64,000 nucleotides of DNA from Jonesia quinghaiensis DSM 15701 (GTDB lineage: Bacteria > Actinomycetota > Actinomycetes > Actinomycetales > Cellulomonadaceae). A program made the translations under genes and the position numbers. Under the pieces are notes generated by a model. It searched no databases and had not been told where the DNA came from. It saw only the letters and a list, made by a program, of their open reading frames with translations. Location: NCBI RefSeq assembly GCF_000423205.1, contig NZ_KE383990.1, forward strand, positions 187,230-251,229. Direction: 5' to 3'. Below are positions 7,677-17,017 of this stretch, piece by piece (the stretch's first letter is position 1; each line of letters starts with the position of its first letter).

Positions 7677-9266
7677 ATGGTTCTCCTCGTGAACCTTGCG
7701 CACATACCCCGCCCATTGACCCTGATCATCGCCGTGGTTTCTGGTTTCCTCACTGACTGGGCTTTCCCCGATCGCAATATGTGGGCGCTTGCCTTTGTCG
7801 GCATTGCAGGGTTGTGGATCGCCACGTCACGGGATGCTCCAGGCTGGAACGTGCTGGTCGGTTCCGCATGGGGGATCGCGTTTTTTCTCCCTCACGTGCA
7901 ATGGGCACAATACGCCGTTGGGGGAAACCTGCCCTGGATCGCTTTGAGCATTTTTGAGGGCTTGTACATCGGCCTCTTTGCATGGGCGTGGAGCATGGCA
8001 CGCCGGAGCCGAGTTCTTGCACGTCGACCTCTGGGGCAAGTCCTCGCTTTCGCTGCCTTGTGGATCGCTGTTGAGTATGTTCGCATGGTTTTTCCGTTTG
8101 GGGGGTTCCCGTGGGGACGCCTTGGTTTCTCTCAATCTGACTCTCCACTCGCTCGGCTCGCGTGGCTAGGGGGAGTGCCACTCCTGTCATTCACAGTGGC
8201 ACTGGCAGGCGCCCTTCTTGCAGTATTTATTCGAGCTATGTTGCGGATGAACCTTGTTGCTATGGGAGCCTCAGCTTTAGCGTGTTCGCTGCTTGTTGTT
8301 GTGGGTTGGCTCGTTCCGCTGGACACACAAGCTCAACAGGGAAACCTTCTTGTTGGGGCAGTTCAGGGCAATGTTTCTGAACCCGGACTTGGTGCATTTG
8401 CAAACCGGCAAGAGGTTCTCAATAACCATGTCAATGGCACCCTCGCGCTTGAAGATTCAGGTGTCGATGTTGTTGTGTGGCCGGAGAATGGGACGGACAT
8501 CGATCCGCAGGTTGATGCTGGGGCGGCTCGGCTCATTGATGATGCTGCGCAAGCTGTGAAGGCCCCGTTGTTGCTTGGTGCTCAGGAATACCCAGACTCG
8601 GGTGGTCGATACAACGTGTCACTTGTGTGGGAGGCCGGACAGGGTGTTACCGACCGCTATGCTAAGCAACATCCCGTTCCGTTCGGTGAGTACATCCCTT
8701 ACCGGGAATTCTTCCGTTCCTTGTCACCCGCTGTCGACATGATTAGCACTGACATGTTGCCGGGGAACAAGTCAGCGGTTGTTGACATTCCCATATCTCG
8801 TCTTGAGCGCGATGTTACGTTGTCACCAATAATCTGTTTTGAGGTGGGGTATGACGACCTTATCTACGATGCAGTGAAAAATGGGGGAGAGGCACTCGTT
8901 GTGCAAACAAATAATGCCTCCTTCGGACCAACAAACGAGTCCACACAACAACTGGCCATGTCACGCATTCGAGCCATCGAAACAGGTCGAGCAGTCGTTC
9001 ACATTTCGACCGTGGGTGTCAGCGCGGTGTATACCCCCAACGGGGTGGAACGCGAACGCACGGGCCACTTTACAGCTGAACAATTCACCCAGCAGATCGC
9101 TCTGCGTGATTCTCTCACTCCAGCAGTGTGGCTCGGTGTTTACCCCACATGGGTTGCGGTGGGCGTCAGCGCCATTCTGATTGCTGCAGGAATAATGAAT
9201 CGGCAGGTTAAACCCAGGGGAGTCAGACCATCTGCGCCTCGCGCATCCCGCCCACGAAAGGCTTAG
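7677..9266 (+). CDS. lnt: Apolipoprotein N-acyltransferase
   Basis: 529 residues from ATG 7677; the frame is open further upstream, but that part lacks family character. An N-terminal region of several membrane helices precedes a nitrilase domain. The nitrilase triad is visible as Glu in VVVWPENGTDID, Lys in YAKQHPVPFGEYIPY and Cys in SPIICFEVGYDD. It N-acylates diacylglyceryl-cysteine of lipoproteins on the outer membrane face. ppm follows after one base; in M. tuberculosis the two functions are fused in Ppm1, here they are separate proteins. The start site is uncertain because no clear Shine-Dalgarno precedes 7677. Confidence 0.9.
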   Translation: MVLLVNLAHIPRPLTLIIAVVSGFLTDWAFPDRNMWALAFVGIAGLWIATSRDAPGWNVLVGSAWGIAFFLPHVQWAQYAVGGNLPWIALSIFEGLYIGLFAWAWSMARRSRVLARRPLGQVLAFAALWIAVEYVRMVFPFGGFPWGRLGFSQSDSPLARLAWLGGVPLLSFTVALAGALLAVFIRAMLRMNLVAMGASALACSLLVVVGWLVPLDTQAQQGNLLVGAVQGNVSEPGLGAFANRQEVLNNHVNGTLALEDSGVDVVVWPENGTDIDPQVDAGAARLIDDAAQAVKAPLLLGAQEYPDSGGRYNVSLVWEAGQGVTDRYAKQHPVPFGEYIPYREFFRSLSPAVDMISTDMLPGNKSAVVDIPISRLERDVTLSPIICFEVGYDDLIYDAVKNGGEALVVQTNNASFGPTNESTQQLAMSRIRAIETGRAVVHISTVGVSAVYTPNGVERERTGHFTAEQFTQQIALRDSLTPAVWLGVYPTWVAVGVSAILIAAGIMNRQVKPRGVRPSAPRASRPRKA

Positions 9267-9267
9267 T

Positions 9268-10047
9268 GTGCTCTACCAACCCGCCTTGCGCACACTCGTG
9301 GTGATGCCCACGTACAACGAACGCGATAGTCTCCCCGTGACGCTCGCACACCTGATGGAACATGTCAGGTGTGACGTGTTGATTGTCGATGACAACAGTC
9401 CAGATGGCACGGGTGCTATCGCTGATGAGCTCGCCCAGAATCACACCACGATTCACGTCATGCACCGACAGGCCAAAGATGGCCTTGGAGCTGCGTATAT
9501 CGCTGGTTTTCAGTGGGCCTTAGAACGTCACTACGACTTGGTGTGCGAGATGGACGCGGATGGTTCTCATCAGCCACATGACCTTCCTCGGCTCCTTGCG
9601 CAAGCTGAAGCTGATGCATCGCTTAGTGGAGTTATCGGCTCTCGTTGGGTTGCTGGCGGTGCAGTTGCTAGGTGGCCGTGGCATCGGCAGGTTTTGTCTC
9701 GCGGCGGTAATTTATACGTCAAGTTCATGCTCGGATTACCACTTCACGATGCAACCGCGGGTTTTCGCGTCTACCGCGCCAACACGCTGGAGCACCTGAA
9801 TTTGCAAGACATTGAGTCACATGGTTACTGCTTCCAAGTGGATATGACGCGGCGAGTGATCTCGCAAGGAGGCGCAATAGCTGAAGTGCCCATTACGTTC
9901 ATCGAGCGAGAATCAGGGGAATCCAAGATGAGCGGGGCAATTGTGCGTGAAGCGTTGCTGCGGGTCACACAGTGGGGGATTGACCGCCGCAAATCGCGCG
10001 TTTCTCAATGGGTGACGTCGCTGCGTGCACAGCGCAACAAACCCTGA
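9268..10047 (+). CDS. ppm: Polyprenol monophosphomannose synthase (GT2)
   Basis: 259 residues, GTG start with GAAAGG six bases upstream. GT2 motifs: VVMPTYNERDSLP, IVDDNSPDGTGAIAD (nucleotide-sugar and metal site), CEMDADGSHQP (DxD-like), then TAGFRVYR and ITFIERESGESKMS. These are typical of DPM1/Ppm enzymes that transfer mannose from GDP-mannose to polyprenyl phosphate, providing the donor for lipoglycans and protein O-mannosylation. There is no C-terminal membrane domain, so it is the soluble type. Coupling with lnt suggests the two interact, as known in mycobacteria. Confidence 0.9.
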   Translation: MLYQPALRTLVVMPTYNERDSLPVTLAHLMEHVRCDVLIVDDNSPDGTGAIADELAQNHTTIHVMHRQAKDGLGAAYIAGFQWALERHYDLVCEMDADGSHQPHDLPRLLAQAEADASLSGVIGSRWVAGGAVARWPWHRQVLSRGGNLYVKFMLGLPLHDATAGFRVYRANTLEHLNLQDIESHGYCFQVDMTRRVISQGGAIAEVPITFIERESGESKMSGAIVREALLRVTQWGIDRRKSRVSQWVTSLRAQRNKP

Positions 10048-10062
10048 CAGAGAATCTCTGGG

Positions 10063-10114
10063 ACATGACTGTGCCCGCTAACTCGTCGTTGCGAGTTAGC
10101 GGGCACAGTCATGT
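10063..10114. terminator. Strong bidirectional hairpin between ppm and rbpA
   Basis: Perfect 23-bp arms (10063-10085 and 10092-10114) flank a 6-base loop TCGTTG. It sits between two convergent genes, ppm (+) and rbpA (-). There is no clear T-tract on either side, so it may act by stable hairpin alone, common in actinobacteria. Confidence 0.85.
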
Positions 10115-10125
10115 GTGTATACGAC

Positions 10126-10479
10126 TTACTTTGCGAAACCTCCGCGGCGCAGTTTCCCGGCACGCAGTAGGTCGAGGCGCTCAGTGAGTAACTCGTCGAG
10201 TTCCTTTTCTGTGCGACGCTCAAGGAGCATGTCCCAGTGGGTACGTACGGCCTTGGAAGGAGCTTCTTCTGGCTTCACGGCGTCGTTCAGCAGAGCTTCC
10301 TCACCGCATCGGCATTCCCACACAACAGGGATTTCTGCTTCAGTGGAGAACGGAAGGATGATGAGGTGTCCGTTGGGGCACTCGTAGCGAGCTTCCTGTC
10401 TGGGTGCGAACTCGACGTTTTCATCGGTCTCCATGCTTTTGGAGCCGATACTCATGCCACGCAATGAACGATCTGCCAT
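10126..10479 (-). CDS. rbpA: RNA polymerase-binding protein RbpA
   Basis: 117 residues beginning MADRSLRGMSIGSKSMETD, the typical RbpA N-terminal tail. The zinc-binding-like core follows (YECPNGHLIILPFS, VWECRCGEEAL), then the basic linker and the C-terminal sigma-interaction helix (RTHWDMLLERRTEKELDELLTERLDLL). RbpA binds RNA polymerase and group I/II sigma factors and stabilises open complexes. AGGAAGG lies upstream of the ATG. It is monocistronic, bounded by a hairpin downstream and a promoter with SigR-like features upstream. Confidence 0.97.
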   Translation of the reverse strand: MADRSLRGMSIGSKSMETDENVEFAPRQEARYECPNGHLIILPFSTEAEIPVVWECRCGEEALLNDAVKPEEAPSKAVRTHWDMLLERRTEKELDELLTERLDLLRAGKLRRGGFAK

Positions 10480-11007
10480 GACTGGCTGCTACCTTCCTGT
10501 TGTGGGCCTGGTGCAAAGATCTGACTAAACCCAGGGCGAACCAACTCACCATTGTACATAACGGCATGCGCCGCTTGTTTGTTCCACGCGGAATTTCACG
10601 CATTGTTGCCGGGTGTCACAGAGCTCTCAGCGCTTCTTCCGCCATCCACCTAGTTCTCCGATAATGTACGTTATGACATTTCGAAGAATTATCTGCTCCT
10701 CGTTCGGTCAGTTCAGCCCATTGCTTCACATGCCCGATATTGAATCAGTACTGATCTCACAAAACGCCATGGCGCAGCATTTGCGCCAGTTCACCTCTGG
10801 AACTGCAGTTTTCCAAGGCTCAGCAACTTCGCATAGTTATGCACGGCGCATACGCAGAGGAGAAGCCAGCATTTCCGCAGTTCTTTGCCATCTTTTGACT
10901 TGTTGTTCGACCGGGCAGCGTCCACATGAATTCTTCACCCTGGATGCGACCAACACCACGCCGCAAATCAACAGGCCGACCAGCAACTTCTTCACTACCC
11001 TTGAAGG
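10480..11007. other. Long intergenic region between rbpA and the PLD gene
   Basis: About 530 bp between divergent genes. The rbpA-proximal end carries the rbpA promoter. The rest shows no convincing gene: a 151-codon + frame (10613-11068) starts at GTG and has no recognisable domain, ribosome-binding site or hydrophobic pattern. I see no tRNA or repeat here. Confidence 0.5.
10551..10585 (-). promoter_or_regulatory. rbpA promoter with SigR/SigH-type elements
   Basis: Read on the minus strand, GGAAC (complement of 10581-10585) is followed after exactly 18 bases by GTTAT (complement of 10558-10562). This fits the GGAAY-N18-GTT consensus of the thiol-oxidative-stress sigma factors SigR/SigH. rbpA is a known SigR target in Streptomyces. 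An overlapping TACAAT (complement of 10551-10556) could be a housekeeping -10, but its -35 would be poor. Confidence 0.6.
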
Positions 11008-12261
11008 GTGGCGTCCCCCTCCCGAAAATACAGTTCCCTGGCTCGCAAGCTCATCACCCGTGGAATGATGCTTGCCACCGCCTCAACATTATCTGCGGCA
11101 GCAACCGTGATTGTTGCGGATCAAGTGACACGGCGGCATCGCCAACGTACTGCGCGCTTTCCGCATCTCCCCCCGCAGCACGTCGATGTTCACGGCACCA
11201 GCGCGACGGTCTACACCTACGGCGCGGATGTTTACCGTGACATGCTTGACGCTATTCGTTCAGCCAAAACATCGGTGTACCTCGAAAGCTATATCTGGAA
11301 AAATGATGTTGTGGGCGTGGAGTTCAAAGACGCCGTCATCGATGCAGCTCAGCGAGGCGTCGAGGTTTATCTCATATTCGACTCTTTCGCGAACCTAGTA
11401 GTCCCCCGCTCATTCTTTGCGTTCCCAAAGAATATTCATGTTTTTGCATACCCAATGATTCGACCTCAGGTACTGTTTCTTGACATAAAATATACTGGGC
11501 GAGACCACCGAAAGATCCTCGTTGTCGATGAGGAAATCGGCTTCGTTGGCGGATTTAATATCGGAACAACCTATGCCACCCAATGGCGGGATACACACCT
11601 CAAATTAACGGGGCCTGGTGTTTGGGAATTAACAAGCGCCTTTGTCACATTTTGGAACCACAATAGGCCCGAACAGCTCCCCATCATTGAACCTCAAGCA
11701 ACTCCCGACTGGCTCCCCCGCATCCAAACCGCCGAAAATGCTCCGATTCGCCAGGTGTATCCTGTGCGAAACATATATCTTTCTGCCATTCGGAGAGCTA
11801 CACACCACATCTATTTGACACAAGCATATTTCATCCCAGATAAAGTGTTTGTGCAAGATCTCCTCGATGCTGCGGCACGCGGAGTAGACGTTCGCATTGT
11901 GGTCCCCGAAGCATCTAACCATGTTATTGCTGATTGGCTATCTCGCGGCTTGTACTCCACCCTTATGCGTGGCGGCGTGACAATCTGGCTATTTAGAAAC
12001 GCAATGGTTCACGCGAAAACTGCCACGGTAGACGGGATATGGACCACCATTGGAACGGCAAATATTGACCGCCTCAGTTTACAAGGTAACTACGAGATCA
12101 ATATGTCGATCTATGACCGTGATCTCGCACAAACTATGGAGAAGGTTTTCTCTATGGACCTCGGTAATTGCCGCCGCCTCGACCTAGACGAGTGGGAGTC
12201 GCGCCCGCTCATCAACCGTATTGGTGAGGCGCTGCTGGCACCTTTGCGTCCTCTGTTGTAG
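11008..12261 (+). CDS. Phospholipase D-family cardiolipin synthase-like enzyme
   Basis: 417 residues with two HxKxxxxD catalytic motifs: DHRKILVVDEEIGFVGGFNIG and VHAKTATVDGIWTTIGTANID. This two-HKD layout is the bacterial ClsA/B-type cardiolipin synthase; PLD-type hydrolases share it. The N-terminus has a basic stretch and one hydrophobic segment (MMLATASTLSAAATVIVADQV), anchoring it in the membrane. The start is uncertain: GTG 11008 and ATG 11065 or 11068 all lack a good Shine-Dalgarno. Parts are richer in A/T and ATA/TTA-type codons than the neighbours, hinting at different ancestry. Confidence 0.82.
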   Translation: MASPSRKYSSLARKLITRGMMLATASTLSAAATVIVADQVTRRHRQRTARFPHLPPQHVDVHGTSATVYTYGADVYRDMLDAIRSAKTSVYLESYIWKNDVVGVEFKDAVIDAAQRGVEVYLIFDSFANLVVPRSFFAFPKNIHVFAYPMIRPQVLFLDIKYTGRDHRKILVVDEEIGFVGGFNIGTTYATQWRDTHLKLTGPGVWELTSAFVTFWNHNRPEQLPIIEPQATPDWLPRIQTAENAPIRQVYPVRNIYLSAIRRATHHIYLTQAYFIPDKVFVQDLLDAAARGVDVRIVVPEASNHVIADWLSRGLYSTLMRGGVTIWLFRNAMVHAKTATVDGIWTTIGTANIDRLSLQGNYEINMSIYDRDLAQTMEKVFSMDLGNCRRLDLDEWESRPLINRIGEALLAPLRPLL

Positions 12262-12281
12262 TTCCCAGCACCTGCAGAACA

Positions 12282-12320
12282 ACTGTGGCCCCTCACCAAA
12301 TTTCGGTGAGGGGCCACAGT
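12282..12320. terminator. Bidirectional terminator between PLD gene and pyc
   Basis: Perfect 16-bp arms (12282-12297, 12305-12320) and a 7-base loop AAATTTC, between convergent genes. G/C-rich stem without a long T-tract. Confidence 0.85.
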
Positions 12321-12359
12321 ACGCTGTGTAAGGAACAGCGATCAGGAGATCATCGCTCT

Positions 12360-15300
12360 CTAATCGATCACAACAATCAAGTCGCCACCATCAAGCTGTT
12401 GCACCTGACCAATAGCAAGCCTGCGGACTGTGCCACCCACTGGTGTAGTGATTGATGCTTCCATTTTCATGGCTTCAATCGTCGCAACAGTTTGACCAGG
12501 TTCTACCTTCTGCCCTTCCTCCACAGCAAGGGTCACCGAACCTGCGTATGGAGCACCGATCTGCCCTGGAACATGAGCCTCCGCCTTTTCCACCGTGGCT
12601 GACACAACTTCCACAGCGTTGTCACGAATCTGGATTGGCCGCAGCTGCCCATTCAAGGAGAACATCACCGTCCGCATTCCTTGCGGGTCAGGCTCACCAA
12701 CTGCTTCCAACCCAACCAGCAAACGGACGCCCTTCTCCAGAGGAATGTCGATCTCTTGGTCTGTTTCCAAACCATAGAGGTACTCGCTGGTTGATAGGAC
12801 TGCCACATCGCCATACTTGTCTTGCACCTGCTCGTATTCCTTCGTCGGCGCAGGGAAGAGCAAGTGATTCAAACGGTTTCGCCGTTCAGCGGACGTGCCA
12901 TTGAGTTCACGGTGGTCTTCTTCAGACAACGGCGTGACCCCTCGACGCGCAGCCCGCCCCGCTAAAGCCTTCGAACGGAATGGCTCAGGCCACCCACCCG
13001 GAGGATCGCCCAACTCTCCACCAAGGAACCCAATAACTGAATCCGGAATGTCAAAACTTTGTGGGTTCTCCGCGAATTCCTGCGGCTCAGCACCTTGTGC
13101 AACCAACTGCAACGCCAAGTCCCCCACAACTTTGGACGACGGCGTGACCTTCACCAAACGGCCAAGAATCCTGTCCGCAGCTGCATACATTGCTTCGATC
13201 TCTTCAAAGTGACCAGCTAGCCCCAACGCAGATGCTTGTTGGCGCAGGTTCGATAGTTGACCACCAGGAATTTCGTGAGTGTACACACGCCCGGTTGGAC
13301 CAGTGAGTCCCGACTCAAAGGGACGGTACAAGACACGAACAGCTTCCCAGTATGGCTCTAGGTCGCACACCGCGGTCAGCGACAACCCAGTGTCACGTTC
13401 CGTGTGCTCAAAGGCAGCGACAAGAGCAGACAGCGGAGGCTGTGACGTGGTCCCAGCCATGGCTGCGTTGGCAACATCAACAGCGTCAACACCAGCTTGA
13501 GCCGCAGCAAGCAGAGTCGCCATTTGACCACCAGTGGTGTCATGCGTGTGCAAGTGAACAGGTAGGTCAAAACGTTCACGCAAAGCAGTAACGAGTTGCA
13601 CAGCTGCGGCAGGGCGTAGAAGCCCAGCCATGTCCTTGATACCGATGATGTGCGCGCCAGCATCCACGATGCGTTGCGCGAGTTCAAGGTAGTAGTCAAG
13701 GGTGTAGAGCTTTTCCTGTGGGTTAAGCAGGTCGCCGGTGTAGCACAGGGCAACTTCGGCAACCGCTGTTCCTGTCCGACGCACGGCCTCGATAGCAGGT
13801 CGCATTTGTTCGACGTCATTCAGCGCATCGAAAATCCGGAAAATATCGACGCCTGTTTCGGCGGCTTCCCGAACAAACGCATCGGTCACTTCGGTTGGGT
13901 AAGGGGTGTACCCCACTGTGTTGCGCCCACGAAGCAGCATTTGGATGGGAATGTTCGGCATTGCCTCACGCAGTTGCTCCAACCGCCGCCATGGGTCTTC
14001 ACCCAAGAACCGCAAGGCCACGTCATAGGTTGCTCCCCCCCACGCTTCCACAGACAAAAGCTGTGGAGTGAGGCGGGCAACATGAGGCGCAACATTCAGC
14101 AAGTCTTTTGTCCGCACTCGAGTTGCCAAGAGCGACTGGTGTGCGTCACGGAAAGTCGTATCAGTAACAGCAAGAGCCGTCTGTTCCCGCAGCGCCTTGG
14201 CAAATCCTTCTGGACCAAGTTCGAGGAGTCGGTCCCGTGAACCGGCCGGTGGTGCCTGCTCAAGATCCACCTCAGGAAGCTTCGCCGTTGGCAGGACAAC
14301 AGCAAAAGGGTCACCGTGAGGACGGTTTACCGTGACATCGCCCAAGAACTGAAGCAACTTCGTTCCACGGTCAGCTGATGCGCGTGCCGACAACAACTCA
14401 GGTCGCTCATCAATGAATGAGGTAGCGATCTGTCCAGCAGCGAACTGCTCATCAGCAAGAACAGCCTGAAGGAATGGAATGTTCGTTCTAATGCCACGAA
14501 TTCGGAACTCGGCTAACGCCCGTCGAGCACGACGCACTGCAGTATCGAAATCACGACCACGGCAGGTGAGTTTCACCAGCATCGAATCGAAGTGCCCCGT
14601 GATCTGGGAACCAGCTGTAGCTGTCGCGCCATCTAGGCGCACCCCTGCACCACCTGGTGACCGGTAAGCCACGATTCGCCCGGTGTCTGGCCTAAACCCA
14701 TTCGCCGGGTCCTCGGTGGTAATACGAGATTGCAGCGCAAACCCATTAACCCGGATGGTGTCTTGAGAAATACCCAGATCCGCTAGGCTCTCTCCCCCAG
14801 CAATCCGCATTTGCGCTGACACCAAGTCAACGTCAGTGACTTCTTCAGTCACCGTGTGTTCAACCTGGATACGAGGGTTCATTTCGATGAAAACGTGCTT
14901 GCCTGCGCGCTCGCCGACGGTGTCCACAAGGAACTCAACCGTTCCAGCGTTCTGGTACCCGATGGATTCAGCAAATTTCACCGCATCGCGGCACAGGGCA
15001 TCACGAATGTCAGGGTCAAGGTTCGGTGCTGGCGCAATTTCAATCACCTTTTGGTGGCGACGTTGCAGCGAGCAGTCACGTTCGAAGAGATGGACAACAT
15101 TGCCCTGGCCGTCTGCAAGGATTTGCACCTCGATGTGACGTGGGCGCAGGACTGCCTGTTCCACAAACATCGTGGGGTCTCCGAAAGCGCCCTCTGCTTC
15201 ACGCATCGCAGACTCCAGGGATTCCCGAAGATCTTCGGCACGGTCCACGCGTCGCATACCACGCCCACCACCACCAGCAACAGCCTTACAGAAAACGGGG

Positions 15301-15758
15301 AAACCGATCTCGTGCGCGGCATTGATGAGGTAGTCAAGATCAGCTGACGGTTTACTTGACGCCAGGACAGGGATGCCCGCTTCTCGTGCAGCGTTCAAAG
15401 CTGCAACTTTGTTACCGGCAAGCTCAAGAACTTCAGCTGGCGGGCCAATGAACGTCAACCCATGGTCGCGACATGCGCGAGCAAAATCAGGATTTTCGGA
15501 CAGGAATCCGTACCCCGGATAGACCGCATCTGCCCCGGAAAGTTCCGCAACGCGGATGATTTCTTCAATGTTGAGGTAAGCCCGAACAGGTTGTCCTGGG
15601 TCACCTATGGGGTACGCTTCATCAGCTTTGAGACGGTGCTCAGAATTTCGATCCTCTTGAGGGAACACCGCGACAGTGCGGGAGCCCATTTCGTAGGCTG
15701 CACGGAAGGCTCGGACGGCGATCTCTGCTCGGTTCGCGACGAGTACTTTCTCGAACAC
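12360..15758 (-). CDS. pyc: Pyruvate carboxylase
   Basis: 1132 residues, GTG start. Order of domains: biotin carboxylase (VLVANRAEIAVRAFRAAYE; ATP-grasp glycine loop AGGGGRGMRR; EMNPRIQVEHTVTEEVTDVDL), carboxyltransferase (TFRDAHQSLLATRVRTKDL, GIKDMAGLLRPAA, HLHTHDTTGG), allosteric/tetramerisation region, and a C-terminal biotinyl domain with the EAMKMEAS lysine site. It carboxylates pyruvate to oxaloacetate with ATP and bicarbonate (anaplerosis). Full length for the single-chain enzyme. It stands alone, with a terminator after it. Confidence 0.98.
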   Translation of the reverse strand: MFEKVLVANRAEIAVRAFRAAYEMGSRTVAVFPQEDRNSEHRLKADEAYPIGDPGQPVRAYLNIEEIIRVAELSGADAVYPGYGFLSENPDFARACRDHGLTFIGPPAEVLELAGNKVAALNAAREAGIPVLASSKPSADLDYLINAAHEIGFPVFCKAVAGGGGRGMRRVDRAEDLRESLESAMREAEGAFGDPTMFVEQAVLRPRHIEVQILADGQGNVVHLFERDCSLQRRHQKVIEIAPAPNLDPDIRDALCRDAVKFAESIGYQNAGTVEFLVDTVGERAGKHVFIEMNPRIQVEHTVTEEVTDVDLVSAQMRIAGGESLADLGISQDTIRVNGFALQSRITTEDPANGFRPDTGRIVAYRSPGGAGVRLDGATATAGSQITGHFDSMLVKLTCRGRDFDTAVRRARRALAEFRIRGIRTNIPFLQAVLADEQFAAGQIATSFIDERPELLSARASADRGTKLLQFLGDVTVNRPHGDPFAVVLPTAKLPEVDLEQAPPAGSRDRLLELGPEGFAKALREQTALAVTDTTFRDAHQSLLATRVRTKDLLNVAPHVARLTPQLLSVEAWGGATYDVALRFLGEDPWRRLEQLREAMPNIPIQMLLRGRNTVGYTPYPTEVTDAFVREAAETGVDIFRIFDALNDVEQMRPAIEAVRRTGTAVAEVALCYTGDLLNPQEKLYTLDYYLELAQRIVDAGAHIIGIKDMAGLLRPAAAVQLVTALRERFDLPVHLHTHDTTGGQMATLLAAAQAGVDAVDVANAAMAGTTSQPPLSALVAAFEHTERDTGLSLTAVCDLEPYWEAVRVLYRPFESGLTGPTGRVYTHEIPGGQLSNLRQQASALGLAGHFEEIEAMYAAADRILGRLVKVTPSSKVVGDLALQLVAQGAEPQEFAENPQSFDIPDSVIGFLGGELGDPPGGWPEPFRSKALAGRAARRGVTPLSEEDHRELNGTSAERRNRLNHLLFPAPTKEYEQVQDKYGDVAVLSTSEYLYGLETDQEIDIPLEKGVRLLVGLEAVGEPDPQGMRTVMFSLNGQLRPIQIRDNAVEVVSATVEKAEAHVPGQIGAPYAGSVTLAVEEGQKVEPGQTVATIEAMKMEASITTPVGGTVRRLAIGQVQQLDGGDLIVVID

Positions 15759-16031
15759 TCAACACCTCATCATTCGTCGAGACCAGATAGGCGCGCAGAA
15801 CTCTCTGCACACACTTGGCTGGCACGAACTGTCATTCGGTCATGTGGGCAGGCAAAGGCCTTTCCCCAACATATCTTCCCACGGTAGCCCCGCAATCTCT
15901 CCGTGGTATCCGCCTGTCGGTACAACAAAGAGTAATCATCACGCATAGATTCATTCAAAGACGTCATGAAACGTACTACCCCAGCCGATAAGTACCACGA
16001 GAAATAACAGAGAACACGTTAAGGTTGGCTT

Positions 16032-16949
16032 GTGGCAGTCCTTGGAATATGCAGTCTGAAAGGCGGAGTCGGTAAGACATCCGTGACGCTCGGGCTCGCC
16101 TCTGCGGCGATTTTCTCCCACTTGCGTACGCTTGTTGTTGACTTAGATCCGCAAGGCGACACCACTTTATCGTTAGGAGTAATGGGCGGAGCTGCCAATT
16201 CGGTGGCTCAGGTTCTCGATAACCCTTCGCAGTTTGTGCTGCGCTCAGCTATCGCCCAATCACCCTGGAACCCCCAGTTGCTGCATGTGCTTGTCGGGTC
16301 CCAAGAGTCTGCTCGCCATGATGGACCGTCGTACACTCACCGGCTCTCGCGACTCGCTACAGCGCTCGCACATGTTAAAGATGACTACGATCTGATCCTC
16401 ATCGACTGCCCACCCTCTTTAGGCGGGCTCACTCGGCAGGGCCTCACCGCTTGTGACAGTGCCCTGGTTGTTACTGAACTTGGACTCTTTTCGGTTTCCG
16501 CTGCGGCTCGTGCCTTCCAAGCGATCGATGACATTCGGACCACATCGGCGCCTCAGCTCTCCCCTATGGGTGTGTTAGTAAACAGAGTCCGGGCTCGGTC
16601 CTCTGAGCAGGCCTTCCGCCATGAAGAGCTTTTGTCGATGTTTGGCCCACTCATTTTGACAACTTTCATCCCAGAGCGGTCCGCTCTGCAGCAAGCACAA
16701 GGGGCAGGTTCCCCAGTCCACGCTTGGCCGAGCCGTGCGGCACGTGACCTCGCGAACAGGTTCGATCGTGTGTTGTATCGGGCTCTGCGTTCGATGAAGG
16801 CGCCCATTCCACCCTCGCTGCAGGAATCTGCTGGCGGCTCGGATGATTCCTCTCAAGAAAGTTTGGCAGAGGCTTTCACTACCGCGTTGACTGTTGACCC
16901 TCAGGCTGTTGCTCAGACCGAAGTTCCTGAGCACCAAGAAACGGTGTAA
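16032..16949 (+). CDS. Orphan ParA/MinD-like ATPase
   Basis: 305 residues, GTG start. The deviant Walker A motif CSLKGGVGKTSVTLGLA carries the signature lysine of the ParA superfamily. VVDLDPQGDTTLSLG (motif A') and DLILIDCPPSLGGLTRQGL (Walker B) complete the fold. The C-terminal ~45 residues are Ser/Glu/Gln-rich and probably disordered. No parB, parS-like site or partition partner is adjacent, so it may position a cellular component or be a stand-alone chromosome-associated ATPase. A hairpin terminator begins at its stop codon. Confidence 0.85.
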   Translation: MAVLGICSLKGGVGKTSVTLGLASAAIFSHLRTLVVDLDPQGDTTLSLGVMGGAANSVAQVLDNPSQFVLRSAIAQSPWNPQLLHVLVGSQESARHDGPSYTHRLSRLATALAHVKDDYDLILIDCPPSLGGLTRQGLTACDSALVVTELGLFSVSAAARAFQAIDDIRTTSAPQLSPMGVLVNRVRARSSEQAFRHEELLSMFGPLILTTFIPERSALQQAQGAGSPVHAWPSRAARDLANRFDRVLYRALRSMKAPIPPSLQESAGGSDDSSQESLAEAFTTALTVDPQAVAQTEVPEHQETV

Positions 16950-16993
16950 AACATTCGTGTGGTGCACCTGAAGGTGCACCACACGAATGTTTT
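16948..16993. terminator. Intrinsic terminator, ParA-like and merR genes
   Basis: Perfect 21-bp arms (16948-16968, 16973-16993) with a tight TGAA loop. T-runs occur on both exit sides (GTTTTT on +, GTTTTA on -), so it is well suited to terminate both convergent genes. The left arm starts within the ParA-like stop codon. Confidence 0.92.
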
Positions 16994-17017
16994 TGAAGTT
17001 GTGATACTACGACAGCC

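Noticed and set aside
7348-7716. 122-codon minus-strand frame across the lnt leader
   Set aside because: No family features; crosses the inverted repeat and the lnt start; ends in the amidohydrolase 3' region.
10613-11068. 151-codon + frame between rbpA and the PLD gene
   Set aside because: GTG start without Shine-Dalgarno, no recognisable family, overlaps the PLD N-terminus in another frame.
12452-15347. Several + strand frames of 100-200 codons opposite pyc
   Set aside because: Shadows of a full-length, well-conserved pyruvate carboxylase; no independent signals.
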